Positions 33,378 to 43,261 of a stretch of DNA of 64,000 nt are shown here, piece by piece (position 1 is the stretch's first letter; every line of letters starts with the position of its first letter). The position numbers and the translations under genes were made by a program. The notes under the pieces were generated by a model. The model made no database searches. It had not been told where the DNA came from and saw only the letters and a program-made list of their open reading frames with translations. The stretch comes from Anaerotignum neopropionicum (GTDB lineage Bacteria > Bacillota > Clostridia > Lachnospirales > Anaerotignaceae), in assembly GCF_001571775.1 (NCBI RefSeq), contig NZ_LRVM01000001.1, positions 310,001 to 374,000 of the forward strand, in the 5' to 3' direction.

Positions 33378-36300
33378 ATGCAAAAGAAACGAATGCTGTC
33401 TTGGGTGCTAACGGCTTCCATGGCGTTGTCACTGATGCCCACAATGGCATTGGCGGCGGATTTCCCCGGGGAGGGGAGCGGAACAAGAAATGATCCTTAC
33501 CTGATTGGTACAGTGGAAGAACTGGACGCCATGCGGGAGGATTTGGGCGGCTACTACCGACTGGAAAACGATATTGATCTGTCTGAAACGGATTGGACTC
33601 CCGTTGGAGCCTATAGGCCCGATCCCTATGATTCGTCCGGCGAAGCGCCCGATGAGGAATATGCTTTTCATGGTACCTTTGATGGCAATGGGTACACAAT
33701 CAGCGGCTTGACCGTTGAAGATGAGAGTATGTGTGTCGGCTTGTTTGGCGTTGTGGCAAATGCCACGGTGGAAAACTTCATTATTGAAGATGCCACCATT
33801 TCCGGCAATACCATGGCTGCTGCAGCCATCGGCTATGCCTATCACTCTACAATAGACGACGTAGATCTGTCCGGTGCCAATACCATTACCGGCTTTGTGG
33901 ACAGTGGAACAATGCCCCCGAATATGCTGGCGGGTGTTGTGGGCGCAGGTATAGACACCACCATTTTAAATTGTGACGTTACCGGAACCACCATGACAAT
34001 GGAGGTAATCGAAGATGCGAGTATGCTGGGTACCAATGTTCACGACATCGGCTTGGTGGGCGGCGGCTTAGAGGGTTGCAATCTGGAGAATTGTACAGCG
34101 GATGATAGCAGTATTGCCGTGGACGGTGATTATTGCTTCGGCATTGGCGGCTTGTCCGGCTGCGCCATTTCCGCTGAATATATTATGAATTGTGAAGTGA
34201 TGGATGTAACCATAACAGTGGGCGACTATGCTTATCTGATAGGCGGGCTGATGGGTTATGTGGGACAGGATGGGGAAAATCCTGCAACGGAGATTTCCAA
34301 CTGCTCCGCAGGGGTGGACCTCACCGTAGGAAATGATTCTGCAAGAGTGGGCGGATTGATTGGCGGCGGATTCTACCTTGATGCGTACAAAGCCTTTTAT
34401 CCCATACCCACACGTTTTAAGCTGGCAAATTGTGCAACGGATGGCAGCATATCAGCGGGAGCAGGTAGTGAAGCAGTAGGTACTCTTGTGGGGTATGCTT
34501 GCCTGTGCAATATTGAAAATTGCAATAGCGATATGACAGGCGTGTCGGATATGGTGGGCTTTGACCAGCCGCTCTTTGACGGCGGCGACGGTTCGACTGA
34601 CGATCCATATGAAATTGCCAGTGCGGCACAGCTGTATGCTATGCGCTATGATTTGGAGGCAAGCTATAAGCTGACAGACAATATTGATTTAAATGATTTG
34701 GTGTTAAATATGGGCGAAGGACATGTGTATAACAGCTGGAAGCCCATCGGTATCTTAACCTATTCTAATGATGTGGATATGAGTAAGGTTTTCTCCGGCA
34801 TCTTTGACGGTGACAATTATACTATTTCCAACGTAGATGTTACTACTGACGGGGATATGCTGGCAGTAGGCGGCATTTTTGCCTGCACAACAGGTACCAT
34901 TGAAAATCTTACCTTGGAAAATGTGACTGTTACAGGGGATGAAACCACCATGGCAACCGGCGGTGTGGTTGGTTATGCCATGGATGGTACAGTTTCAGGC
35001 GTTATCTTGACAGGCACCAACACCATTACAGGCACGAACTGCGTCGGCGGTATTGTGGGCGGAAGTGAAGGGGCAATCAGCGATTGTACAGTGTCGGCGG
35101 AAGGAGGCACCGAAATTATTGTCATTGGTGACAACGATTTTTTCGATGGTCGTATCATTCAGTGTGATATCGCAGAGTGCGGCGGTCTTATCGTAGGCGG
35201 CGGCTTTGGTGGCAGTGTTATCGATTGTGATGCAACGGGAACAATTACGGCAAATGGGCAGGATCCTGTGGGCCTTGGCGGCATCGGCGGCTGCCTGCAA
35301 TGCATGGCGGAAATTTCGGGAAATACAGCCAATGTTACCATCAATACCACCAATGGCGGTCATGCTATCGGCGGTTTATGCGGCTTTGCCGGTATGGGCG
35401 ATGATGGCAAAGGCACAGTAGCTGATCCTAGCGAAATTTCAAATTGTGATGTTGCGGTTCATATTAATGCGCCCAATGCCACACATGTAGGCGGCTTGGT
35501 AGGTACAGGTCTTTACTACTATGGCATGGAGGATCGTTTTAATGTTACAAATTGCTCTGTAACGGGTACTATCATTGGGGGAACAGATGAAACCTCTGTT
35601 TTTGGCGCATCAACACCCGGTGCAGTGGCAGGCCGTGCAGTGGGCTGTGATGTAGACGGCTGCACATTTGATGGCCTTACCATAAATGGCGTTGCCGCAG
35701 AAAATAAAATCGGCACCACCGGCCTTATGTACGAAAGCGCAGATCAGTATGATGATGATGTCAGCGGCGCTTTGCTGTATGGCTTGACAGATACCTATCA
35801 GGAATTGTTTGGTGATGATGCCACCTTTAACGAAGATTACAACCTCTACTGGTATGACTACGCTGCAACTATTGTTGGTGCGGATAACGCTGATGCCACA
35901 GTAGCGCAGTTGAAAAATCATATTAGCGGTACCCTATATGGACAAGAAGCCGAGGCGGCTTACGCAGAAAACCCCGAAAGCATTCGGTTCTTCTGCGGCT
36001 TTACCGGAGAGGTTGCAACCATTACCTTTAACGGCTCCCAGATCAGCGGTAAAGATGCTGATGGTGAAGAGCTTTTCTCCCATCCTTACCAATATGTAGG
36101 TGAGGATCATATATACTATGGTACATCTCCAGTTATGGATGCATGGGTATTCCAAAGTCTGGATGATAATGAGGATCAGTTCAAGTATTTCTTTATGTGT
36201 GGTGATACACCGGATACTACCTACCATATTGAGTTCCGTTATGGCAGTGAACGCGGCGATAATTTGAACCAGTTTGCCAAGGGAGATTGTGCTTACTGGC

Positions 36301-37925
36301 TGGCAGCAGGCATTCCCACCAGTGCATTGAAGGATCCTGAGGAAACCTTATTAAGAAATGGAATTGCACTGTTCTGCTTGGAAAATATGGATTATACTGC
36401 TCCTCGTACTACCGCATCCCTGTCCCAAATCAGCGACTTGGTAGGCACATGGGATTATTATGTTAATGGACAGACCATGTCAGATAAGCTGTATTTCACA
36501 GTGGATGCAAAGGGCAACGGGCACACCTATTACAATGGGCAAAATGCCTCCAATTATCAGGTTTTTGCCTATGACAACGATGGCTCCAGCGACACAAAAT
36601 CCGGAATTTATGCAGCTTATGTAACCGGCAGTGATGAAGATGAAGTGAAGTGGGCAAACTATAGCATTACAACGAGTGGCGGAAAAACCATTTTCACCCT
36701 TACAGGCGAAGAAGATGGGGAAGCTTATGTTATTTCCTATGCAAAACGGACAAAAAAGAAGTCCAGTGATGACAGCACTTCCGGTGGTTCAACAGGTGGT
36801 TCCAGCACAACCACTACCCCCACTACCCCAACGACAAGTGATTCGGAAACAGAATTCTCTGTGTCTGTTTCCGGCAGTACTGCAACAGTTGTGGCTACAG
36901 ATGGGCAGCTAAAAGAGATTGCTTCCAGCAAAGATACGGTTAAGATTGACGTATCCAAGCTGAAGGTGGATGAGGTGTTAATCCCTCAGAAGATTATTTC
37001 TGCAACAGAGGAAGCTTCCGGCACCAAGGGTCTTGAAGTGGCATTGCCTGAAGGCACCGTTACTCTGGATAAGGAGGCATTAGCCGCTGTGGCAGGCAAG
37101 GGCGATATTAAGATTTCTGTGGAAGCCGTTTCCCCTGCCCAGCTTTCTGATGCGCAAAAAGCTGTACTTGGAAAGCAGACGGAAACTGCCCTTGTGGTGG
37201 ATGTAAATCTTTATGCAGGCGGCACCAAAATTAGTACATTCGGTGATGGGGAAATTAGTGTTTCTGTTCCTTACACACTGCAATCCGGCGAAAGTGCTGA
37301 TAGTATCACAGTATGGTTTGTAAAGGATGATGGTACCATTGAACCCAAGGAAGCAAAATATAACGCTTCTGCGGGCAGCGTGGAATTTACTACCAACCAT
37401 CTTTCCCAGTACCTAATTTTGAGCTTCCCCTTCCTGGATGTAACGGAGGATGCTTGGTATTATGGCAGCGTGGCGTATGCTTACAATAACAGCCTGTTTG
37501 CCGGTACTGGAGCAACCACGTTTGGCCCCGATGTTGCCATGACGCGCCAGATGATCTGGATGGTACTGGCTCGTATGGATGGCAAGGCTCCTGCCAATAT
37601 GGAGGCGGCGCGTGCTTGGGCCATGGAAAACGGAATTTCCGATGGAACCAATCCCGCAGCATCCATCAATCGTGAGCAGATGGCATCCATCCTCTACCGC
37701 TATGCCCAGTACAAGGGCTATGACCTCAGCGGGGGAGAGGAAACCAATATTTCAAGCTTTAAGGATGCTTCCGGCATCAGTAAATACGCAATTCCCGCAA
37801 TGCAGTGGGCATGCGGCGCAGGCCTTATTAAGGGAAGTGACAACAGTCTCATGCCCTCCGGCGGTGCTACCCGTGCCCAGGTTGCGGCAATTCTCCAGCG
37901 CTTTTGCCAAAACATGGAGAAGTAA
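33378..37925 (+). CDS. Large surface protein with GLUG repeats and C-terminal SLH domains
   Basis: 1515 residues. The signal peptide ends near ALAAD (residues 1-24). Two long blocks of GLUG-type repeats follow (VGGLIGGG, IGGLCGFAG, VGGIVGGSEG, with Cys-containing ISNC/ITNC turns). A distinct middle domain spans about 850-1120. A Ser/Thr-rich linker (STTTTPTTPTT) and a beta domain come next. The C terminus has three SLH-like domains (from residue about 1350: FLDVTEDAWYYGSVAYAYNN and GATRAQVAAILQRF), which tether proteins to cell-wall polymers. ATG 33378 follows GAGGATGAGG. GLUG repeats occur in adhesins and IgA-protease-like proteins, and an adhesion role is inference. Confidence 0.93.
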   Translation: MQKKRMLSWVLTASMALSLMPTMALAADFPGEGSGTRNDPYLIGTVEELDAMREDLGGYYRLENDIDLSETDWTPVGAYRPDPYDSSGEAPDEEYAFHGTFDGNGYTISGLTVEDESMCVGLFGVVANATVENFIIEDATISGNTMAAAAIGYAYHSTIDDVDLSGANTITGFVDSGTMPPNMLAGVVGAGIDTTILNCDVTGTTMTMEVIEDASMLGTNVHDIGLVGGGLEGCNLENCTADDSSIAVDGDYCFGIGGLSGCAISAEYIMNCEVMDVTITVGDYAYLIGGLMGYVGQDGENPATEISNCSAGVDLTVGNDSARVGGLIGGGFYLDAYKAFYPIPTRFKLANCATDGSISAGAGSEAVGTLVGYACLCNIENCNSDMTGVSDMVGFDQPLFDGGDGSTDDPYEIASAAQLYAMRYDLEASYKLTDNIDLNDLVLNMGEGHVYNSWKPIGILTYSNDVDMSKVFSGIFDGDNYTISNVDVTTDGDMLAVGGIFACTTGTIENLTLENVTVTGDETTMATGGVVGYAMDGTVSGVILTGTNTITGTNCVGGIVGGSEGAISDCTVSAEGGTEIIVIGDNDFFDGRIIQCDIAECGGLIVGGGFGGSVIDCDATGTITANGQDPVGLGGIGGCLQCMAEISGNTANVTINTTNGGHAIGGLCGFAGMGDDGKGTVADPSEISNCDVAVHINAPNATHVGGLVGTGLYYYGMEDRFNVTNCSVTGTIIGGTDETSVFGASTPGAVAGRAVGCDVDGCTFDGLTINGVAAENKIGTTGLMYESADQYDDDVSGALLYGLTDTYQELFGDDATFNEDYNLYWYDYAATIVGADNADATVAQLKNHISGTLYGQEAEAAYAENPESIRFFCGFTGEVATITFNGSQISGKDADGEELFSHPYQYVGEDHIYYGTSPVMDAWVFQSLDDNEDQFKYFFMCGDTPDTTYHIEFRYGSERGDNLNQFAKGDCAYWLAAGIPTSALKDPEETLLRNGIALFCLENMDYTAPRTTASLSQISDLVGTWDYYVNGQTMSDKLYFTVDAKGNGHTYYNGQNASNYQVFAYDNDGSSDTKSGIYAAYVTGSDEDEVKWANYSITTSGGKTIFTLTGEEDGEAYVISYAKRTKKKSSDDSTSGGSTGGSSTTTTPTTPTTSDSETEFSVSVSGSTATVVATDGQLKEIASSKDTVKIDVSKLKVDEVLIPQKIISATEEASGTKGLEVALPEGTVTLDKEALAAVAGKGDIKISVEAVSPAQLSDAQKAVLGKQTETALVVDVNLYAGGTKISTFGDGEISVSVPYTLQSGESADSITVWFVKDDGTIEPKEAKYNASAGSVEFTTNHLSQYLILSFPFLDVTEDAWYYGSVAYAYNNSLFAGTGATTFGPDVAMTRQMIWMVLARMDGKAPANMEAARAWAMENGISDGTNPAASINREQMASILYRYAQYKGYDLSGGEETNISSFKDASGISKYAIPAMQWACGAGLIKGSDNSLMPSGGATRAQVAAILQRFCQNMEK

Positions 37926-37958
37926 GACGATTTTTAGGGGTTAGGCATCCCCAATAAG

Positions 37959-38010
37959 AAAACATGGTGTCCCTTAAGCTATTTATGACTTTTGGGGTAC
38001 CATGTTTTTT
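37959..38010 (+). terminator. Terminator after the GLUG-SLH gene
   Basis: AAAACATGGTGTCCC (37959-37973) pairs with GGGGTACCATGTTTT (37994-38008), with two wobbles next to the loop, followed by T residues. Confidence 0.8.
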
Positions 38011-38291
38011 GTTTATAAGCCAATGGGTTTTAGGAATTACAAGGTGTGCAGCAGCAACAATAACTGTATGTCTTGGCATTTTACTGAGTTTTGTTCGTGT
38101 TCTTTCCTTATTATTAAAGAAATTATTAGAGAATAAAAAATACAAAGGGCGAAAATTATATCAGTCAATAAAATAAGCAGAGCTAATAATGTAAAGAAAT
38201 TGGGTTTTTTAAGATTAAGAGGGAGCTGGGCTTTTGTGATCGTAAATGCACAAGTTGTGACGAAATGTGTTTTGTAAAAATGGAGGCTGTG

Positions 38292-38331
38292 CCTAAGCGA
38301 AGGATCGTAAGTTCAAATCCCGTTGGCAAAG
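38292..38331 (+). pseudogene. Decayed 3' half of a tRNA-Arg (attachment-site-like remnant)
   Basis: From CCTAA in the anticodon loop to the 3' end, this 40-base stretch aligns without gaps to the intact tRNA-Arg(CCT) at 20947-20986, with about 29 of 40 identities. Most differences are G-to-A or C-to-T. It keeps GCGAAGG and GTTCAAATCCC at the right spacing. There is no 5' half upstream. A partial tRNA starting in the anticodon loop is typical of an old att site of a tyrosine integrase. Confidence 0.55.
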
Positions 38332-38350
38332 TTAGAAAAAATTAAATTTT

Positions 38351-38391
38351 ACAACAAAAGGAATGCAAAAAAACAGCATTCCTTTTGTTGT
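38351..38391. terminator. Perfect 16-bp hairpin
   Basis: ACAACAAAAGGAATGC (38351-38366) pairs with 38376-38391. The outer arm matches that of the hairpin at 5086-5126. It may be a bidirectional terminator. Confidence 0.55.
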
Positions 38392-38465
38392 ATGTCCAAT
38401 AAATAACGTGTTGTACCAACCAATACAAACGCCGATTCTATGGGCGCATCCTCATACACCTAAGG

Positions 38466-38506
38466 CAAAAAGCCCCATGATAATTTTTGTTTGTCTATCA
38501 CGGGGC
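38466..38506 (-). terminator. Terminator of the lyase operon
   Basis: On the minus strand GCCCCGTGATA (rc of 38496-38506) pairs with TATCATGGGGC (rc of 38472-38482) with one G-T wobble and is followed by five T. It lies just past the stop of the gene ending at 38514. Confidence 0.8.
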
Positions 38507-38513
38507 ATTGCCC

Positions 38514-39422
38514 TTATATTCCGATTGCAAATAAACTTGCCATATGGCTTATTACGGGAGCATTTACCCTTTCGCGGATGAAAGCTATGGCAGTTTTTAA
38601 TTCATCCATGTTAATATTTGTTTCAATGCCCATCATTGTAAGCATATTTACCAAGTCCTCTGATGAAACGTTGCCCGAGGCACCCGGTGCAAAGGGACAG
38701 CCGCCCAAGCCTGCGGCAGCCGATTCAAATTCCGTGACTCCATAATTGAGTGCCGCCAATGTATTTGCCAAAGCTAAGCCTCTGGTATCATGAAGATGCA
38801 TAGAAATTGCATCAACAGGAATGTATTTTTTTACCTCACTTAAAACCGAGTCTACCAAAACAGGGTTGCCCAGCCCAACGGTATCTGCCAGTAAAATTTT
38901 ACTTGCACCTGCCTTTAATCCTCGTTCTGCCATGGTGATAATTTTTTGGGTTTCAATTTTCTCCCCAAAGGGGCAGCCAAAGGTGGTGGCCAAAGCCAAT
39001 CTTACCTTTAAAGCACCCTTGTATTCTTTGCATATTTCTTCAAAATGAAGCAGGGATTCCTCTACTGTGGATTGAACATTTGCCATATTATGCTTTTCAC
39101 TTACAGATACCACATAGTTAATCTCCTTGATGTTTGACTCAAAGGCAAGCTGCGCACCCTTCATATTTGGCACAAGTGCCACCAAGTCCACCCCTTTGCC
39201 CTCAGCATATTTAAGAACTTCCTTGCAAACCTCCTTTGCATCAGACATTTGCGGAACTCTTTTGGGATTCACAAAGGAAGTGATCTCAACCTTTTGAAAG
39301 CCGGAATCAATTATTTTTTTAATAATTGCTATTTTATCTTCAGTTTTTATAAACGTCTTTACATTTTGGAAGCCGTCGCGTCCACAAACCTCCACAATTT
39401 TCACTTTTTTTGGTAAATTCAT
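38514..39422 (-). CDS. HMG-CoA-lyase-family aldolase (copy 1)
   Basis: 302 residues of the HMGL/DRE-TIM metallolyase family. CGRDGFQN carries the catalytic Arg-Asp, SFVNPKRVPQM is the substrate strand, MHLHDTRGLALAN carries the metal His pair, and GLGGCPFAPGASGN carries the active-site Cys loop. HMG-CoA lyases cleave 3-hydroxy-3-methylglutaryl-CoA to acetyl-CoA and acetoacetate; relatives cleave other tertiary 3-hydroxyacyl-CoAs. ATG 39422 follows AAAGGATG. It is a paralog of the adjacent upstream gene and separated from it by a strong terminator, so it may be expressed at a lower level or by readthrough. Confidence 0.92.
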   Translation of the reverse strand: MNLPKKVKIVEVCGRDGFQNVKTFIKTEDKIAIIKKIIDSGFQKVEITSFVNPKRVPQMSDAKEVCKEVLKYAEGKGVDLVALVPNMKGAQLAFESNIKEINYVVSVSEKHNMANVQSTVEESLLHFEEICKEYKGALKVRLALATTFGCPFGEKIETQKIITMAERGLKAGASKILLADTVGLGNPVLVDSVLSEVKKYIPVDAISMHLHDTRGLALANTLAALNYGVTEFESAAAGLGGCPFAPGASGNVSSEDLVNMLTMMGIETNINMDELKTAIAFIRERVNAPVISHMASLFAIGI

Positions 39423-39458
39423 CGTTCTACATCCTTTCATCCCAGAATTTAGATTTTA

Positions 39459-39495
39459 AAAAGCAAAAGGATACTTAAACTTAGTATCCTTTTGC
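39459..39495 (-). terminator. Terminator between the two lyase genes
   Basis: GCAAAAGGATACT (39463-39475) and AGTATCCTTTTGC (39483-39495) form a perfect 13-bp stem. Read on the minus strand it is followed by TTTTT. It lies inside an otherwise continuous operon and may act as an attenuator. Confidence 0.8.
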
Positions 39496-39506
39496 GGCAT
39501 TATCTG

Positions 39507-40409
39507 TTACTTACACTCGGTTATTTTTTCGATATTCAAATTGTGACCGCTAAAGGTGCCATCAATAATGGTATTTTCAAATTTTGCAGCAGAAACAATT
39601 TTCTCAAAGTCAACGCCGGTTTCATAATCCATCTCATTTAGCATAAAAACAACATCCTCTGTTGCCAAATTGCCCGATGCTCCGGGGGCAAAAGGGCAGC
39701 CGCCCAATCCCCCTAGGGTTGATTGGATTTTTGTAATGCCTGCTTCAATCGCCACTAAGGTATTTGTCATACCCATATTTCTGGTGTCGTGAATATGCAC
39801 CTCAAATTCTACTTCGGGATAGGAGGTCTTTACAGCTGTAACAATCTCTCTTACCTGTTTAGGATTTGCAATGCCTATTGTGTCGCAGAGGCAAACGTTA
39901 TTTACTCCTAAATCAATATACGCCTTTAAAAATGCAACAACCTCGTTAGGATCTTTTACCTTACCCTCAAAGGGGCAGCCAAAGGCTGTGGCTAAATCCA
40001 AGCAGATATTTAATTCGGGATAATTCTCTCGTATTTTTTTAAATTCCTCAAAGGATTCTTCATGTGTACGATTAATATTGGCCTTGTTATGGCTTAAGCT
40101 AAGAGAAACAACGTAGGAAACCTTTTTCAGCCCCAATTCCCAAGCCATTTTTGCTCCATAAAGATTGGGAACCAGCGGGAAAAACTCCACGTCGGGATAT
40201 TTCTTTAAAACAATTTCCGTAATTTCCTTTGCATCCTTAAGCTGGGGGATTGCCTTCGGGCTTACAAAGGAAGTATGCTCGATATGCTTTACGCCGGAAG
40301 AAACGATATCGTCTATGACCTTTAGCTTATCCTCCACAGAAATGTAGTCCTTTAGATTTTGGAACCCATCCCTTGGCCCAACCTCAATGATTTCAATTTT
40401 TTTTCCCAT
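39507..40409 (-). CDS. HMG-CoA-lyase-family aldolase (copy 2)
   Basis: 300 residues with the same catalytic set as its neighbour: GPRDGFQN, SFVSPKAIPQL, VHIHDTRNMGMTN and GLGGCPFAPGASGN. Cleavage of a 3-hydroxy-3-methyl-acyl-CoA is expected. ATG 40409 follows AGGAGG at 7-8 bases; a GTG at 40418 overlaps that site. It lies just downstream of the CoA-transferase gene, which could make its CoA-thioester substrate. Two HMGL paralogs side by side could form a heteromer or act on two stereoisomers; this is inference. Confidence 0.92.
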   Translation of the reverse strand: MGKKIEIIEVGPRDGFQNLKDYISVEDKLKVIDDIVSSGVKHIEHTSFVSPKAIPQLKDAKEITEIVLKKYPDVEFFPLVPNLYGAKMAWELGLKKVSYVVSLSLSHNKANINRTHEESFEEFKKIRENYPELNICLDLATAFGCPFEGKVKDPNEVVAFLKAYIDLGVNNVCLCDTIGIANPKQVREIVTAVKTSYPEVEFEVHIHDTRNMGMTNTLVAIEAGITKIQSTLGGLGGCPFAPGASGNLATEDVVFMLNEMDYETGVDFEKIVSAAKFENTIIDGTFSGHNLNIEKITECK

Positions 40410-40437
40410 GATGTTCACCTCCTAAAAAGCACTCGCT

Positions 40438-41631
40438 TTAGAATATTCCTTTATTGATGCAGTTTTCAATTTCCTCGGCACTTAATCCCACAAAGTCACT
40501 ATAGATTTCTTCGTTATGCTGACCCAAAGTGGGGGCAGGTGTTCTTACGTCTGCCTTTAGGTCGCTGAACTTAATATGCTCCCCTGTGATTTTTGTTTTG
40601 CCTGCAACGGGGTGATCAATTTCAACAAACATTTCTCTTGCCCCTGCAATATGGGGGTCATTTACGATTCGGTCAATAGTGTTAATGGGTGCAGTAGGCA
40701 CACCAATAGCAAGAAGCTTATCTTGAATTTCATCTATGGTATAATTTACTGTCCATGCCTCAACAATTTCCTTAAGCACAGCATGATTTAAAACTCTTTC
40801 TGTATTTTTGTTGAACCTTGGGTCATCAACAATTTCAGACTGACCCATTTCATCGGCCAAAAGCTTAAATAATTTATCATTGCCGCAGGCAATAACAACG
40901 CTTCCGTCTTTGGCCTGGAAGGAATCATAGGGGTAGGTTGATTCATATCTGTTTCCGATTCTTTCGGGTATTCTGCCGGAAGCAAGATAAATTTGTGTAA
41001 TTATTTCAAGGGAGGAAACCACGGAATCTACCAATGCAACATCAACCTTTTGTCCTTCGCCTGTCTTTATTTGATTTACAACGGCTGCAAGAACACCAAT
41101 GGTAACGCTTAAACCACCCAAAACATCACCCATAGCTGTGCCTGTTCTGGTGGGCTGGCCGCCGGGCCACCCTGTTGTGCTCATTAAGCCGCCCATTGCC
41201 TGGCCGATGATATCGTAGCCTGCTCTTTGGCTGTAAGGGCCATAATGCCCAAAGCCGGAAACACAGCCATATACGATACGAGGGTTAATTTCCTTTAATG
41301 TTTCATAGCCTAAGCCCAATTTTTCCATGGTTCCCGGTCTGTAATTTTCCAGAACGACATCCGCCTTTTTTACCATTTCGATGAAAACCTTTTTGCCTTC
41401 TTCATCCTTAAGGTTTAAGGTTACACCCCTTTTATTTCTGTTCAAGTTCATATAATATGCACTTTCTCCATTGATAAAGGGCCCGAAAGCTCTACTGTCA
41501 TCACCTTTTTTGGGTCTTTCGATTTTAATTACATCTGCGCCCATATCTGCCAAAAGCATACCGCAATAGGGACCTGCAAGAACCCTGGTAAGGTCCAGCA
41601 CTACAATTCCGTCAAGTATTCCTCTACTCAT
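40438..41631 (-). CDS. Class III (CaiB/BaiF) CoA-transferase
   Basis: 397 residues. Family landmarks are VLDLTRVLAGPYCGMLLADM followed by GADVIKIERP, the nucleophilic Asp in GTAMGDVLGG, and the C-terminal GVPTAPINTIDRIV region. It transfers CoA from a donor such as succinyl-CoA or acetyl-CoA to a carboxylic acid. ATG 41631 (MSRGILDG) lies 8 bases after AAAGGAG; the ATG six bases upstream is too close to that site. Placed between a carboxylate importer and two HMG-CoA-type lyases, it should activate the imported acid. Confidence 0.93.
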   Translation of the reverse strand: MSRGILDGIVVLDLTRVLAGPYCGMLLADMGADVIKIERPKKGDDSRAFGPFINGESAYYMNLNRNKRGVTLNLKDEEGKKVFIEMVKKADVVLENYRPGTMEKLGLGYETLKEINPRIVYGCVSGFGHYGPYSQRAGYDIIGQAMGGLMSTTGWPGGQPTRTGTAMGDVLGGLSVTIGVLAAVVNQIKTGEGQKVDVALVDSVVSSLEIITQIYLASGRIPERIGNRYESTYPYDSFQAKDGSVVIACGNDKLFKLLADEMGQSEIVDDPRFNKNTERVLNHAVLKEIVEAWTVNYTIDEIQDKLLAIGVPTAPINTIDRIVNDPHIAGAREMFVEIDHPVAGKTKITGEHIKFSDLKADVRTPAPTLGQHNEEIYSDFVGLSAEEIENCINKGIF

Positions 41632-41729
41632 TTTCATTACTCCTTTCATACGGCGATAGTAGTAAAGTCGCCGTAAATGTTGCATTTACATTAATGTTAA
41701 TATTGTTGAATATTGCTTCTTATGTATTT

Positions 41730-43172
41730 TTAAACTCCAAAGCCGAAAACGCCCATTGTAATACCATAAATGATAACTGGGAATACAATTAAACATATGA
41801 TTTTTAGACCAAGACCGCACTTAATAAGATCCGCCATCTCAATTTCGCCTGAACCATATGCAACCGCATTTGGAGGTGTTGCAGGGGGCAGCATAAATGC
41901 AAAGTTACATGCTAACATACATGCAAGCATCATTGCCAAAGGGTTTACGCCGATGGCTGTTCCCACGCTGGCAAGAACGGGTAAAAACGCTGCAACAACA
42001 ACAGCATTTGTTGTAAGCTCTGTAATGATTGCTGTAACAACACCAACAATAATTACAATAAGTAATGGGGATAAGCCTGCCAAACCGCCTAATTTTCCTG
42101 CAATCCATGCAGCACAGCCGGAATCTTTAAATGCATTACCCATTACCATGGAGCCGCCAAGTAAAATACATGCAGACCAAGGGATTTCTTTAATGGCTGT
42201 TTTCATGTCCATCAAATATTCTCCCTCTTTCCAGTTAACAGGGACAACAATTGTAAGTAACGCCGCAAACATAGCGATTGTTTCGTCTGTTGCAAAGGGG
42301 ATAAATTTGCCCCATACCTGTGAACGGGTCATCCATGCCACAATGGCAAAAAGGAAAATGTAAGCTGTGAATTTCTCGCCCTTAGACATAGGCCCAAGTT
42401 TGTGATATTCATTGTCAATTGCAGAAACATCAATATCCTTCATTTTGTCAACCTTGAAAAACTTAACCATATAGATCCATAAAATAGGGATAATTACAAT
42501 AACAAAGGGGAGGCCTATTTTTAACCAGTCTGTAAAGGTGATATCAAGACCAATGGATTCTCTGATGAGGCCAATGCCCGTAGGGTTTGTTGTTGTACCA
42601 ATGACTGTTCCGATACCACCGATGGTTGCTGCAAAGGGGATTGACAAAATTAATGCTTTCTTAAATCCGCCATCCGTATCTTTGAGTGCAGCGGTAATGG
42701 ATAATGCAACGGGTATCATCATAACGGTTGCCGTTGTGTTTGACATCCACATGGAAACGAAGGCGACTGCCAAAATAAAACCTAAAATCAAGTTTTTGGG
42801 TTTGGCACCAACTTTTCTAACAATACCCAAGGCGATTCTGCGGTGTAAGTTCCATTTCACCATTGCGCCGGAGAGGAACCCTACACCAACAAGTAAGTAT
42901 ACTGTTGTGTAAGCATAGTGACTAAATAATTGAATATCATTTTGTCCTTTCGCTCCTGTTAAACTGATGATCGGGAAAACGATCAGCGGCAAATATGATG
43001 TCATGGCAATGGGGATTGCTTCAGTCACCCAAAAAATAACCATCAAAACAGTTGAAGCCAAAACTTTTTGTGCAATTGGTGTTAGCCCTTCCGGTGTCGG
43101 CATTGCAAGCATAATGACAAAAACGATAATACCGATAAAGAAACCAATTTTTCGTATTGCATACTTACCCAT
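41730..43172 (-). CDS. DASS/SLC13-family carboxylate:sodium symporter
   Basis: A 480-residue membrane protein with about 11-12 helices. The two family clamshell motifs are visible: MSNTTATVMMIPVALSI (SNT) and TTNAVVVAAFLPVLASVG. VTEAIPIAMTSYLPLIVFPI near the N terminus is also typical. DASS carriers import di- or tricarboxylates such as succinate, malate or citrate with sodium. ATG 43172 follows GGAGGAAAG. It is the first structural gene of the locus and has a sigma-54 promoter about 90 bases upstream. Confidence 0.93.
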   Translation of the reverse strand: MGKYAIRKIGFFIGIIVFVIMLAMPTPEGLTPIAQKVLASTVLMVIFWVTEAIPIAMTSYLPLIVFPIISLTGAKGQNDIQLFSHYAYTTVYLLVGVGFLSGAMVKWNLHRRIALGIVRKVGAKPKNLILGFILAVAFVSMWMSNTTATVMMIPVALSITAALKDTDGGFKKALILSIPFAATIGGIGTVIGTTTNPTGIGLIRESIGLDITFTDWLKIGLPFVIVIIPILWIYMVKFFKVDKMKDIDVSAIDNEYHKLGPMSKGEKFTAYIFLFAIVAWMTRSQVWGKFIPFATDETIAMFAALLTIVVPVNWKEGEYLMDMKTAIKEIPWSACILLGGSMVMGNAFKDSGCAAWIAGKLGGLAGLSPLLIVIIVGVVTAIITELTTNAVVVAAFLPVLASVGTAIGVNPLAMMLACMLACNFAFMLPPATPPNAVAYGSGEIEMADLIKCGLGLKIICLIVFPVIIYGITMGVFGFGV

Positions 43173-43261
43173 AAACTTTCCTCCTTTGATTGAATAGAAT
43201 TAAAATAATGACTGTTGGCAATGCTGTGGGAATAGCCCTTTGCCATGTGATTATAGTATTA

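Larger units (their letters stand above)
37926..38513. other. Intergenic region with terminators and a tRNA remnant
   Basis: 588 bp: the terminator of the surface-protein gene, AT-rich sequence without a gene (a 70-residue hydrophobic frame at 37964 starts inside the terminator), the tRNA-Arg remnant, a 16-bp hairpin, and the terminator of the opposite-strand lyase gene. Confidence 0.7.

Noticed and set aside
37964-38176. 70-residue hydrophobic plus-strand frame
   Set aside because: Begins inside a terminator hairpin and has no ribosome site.
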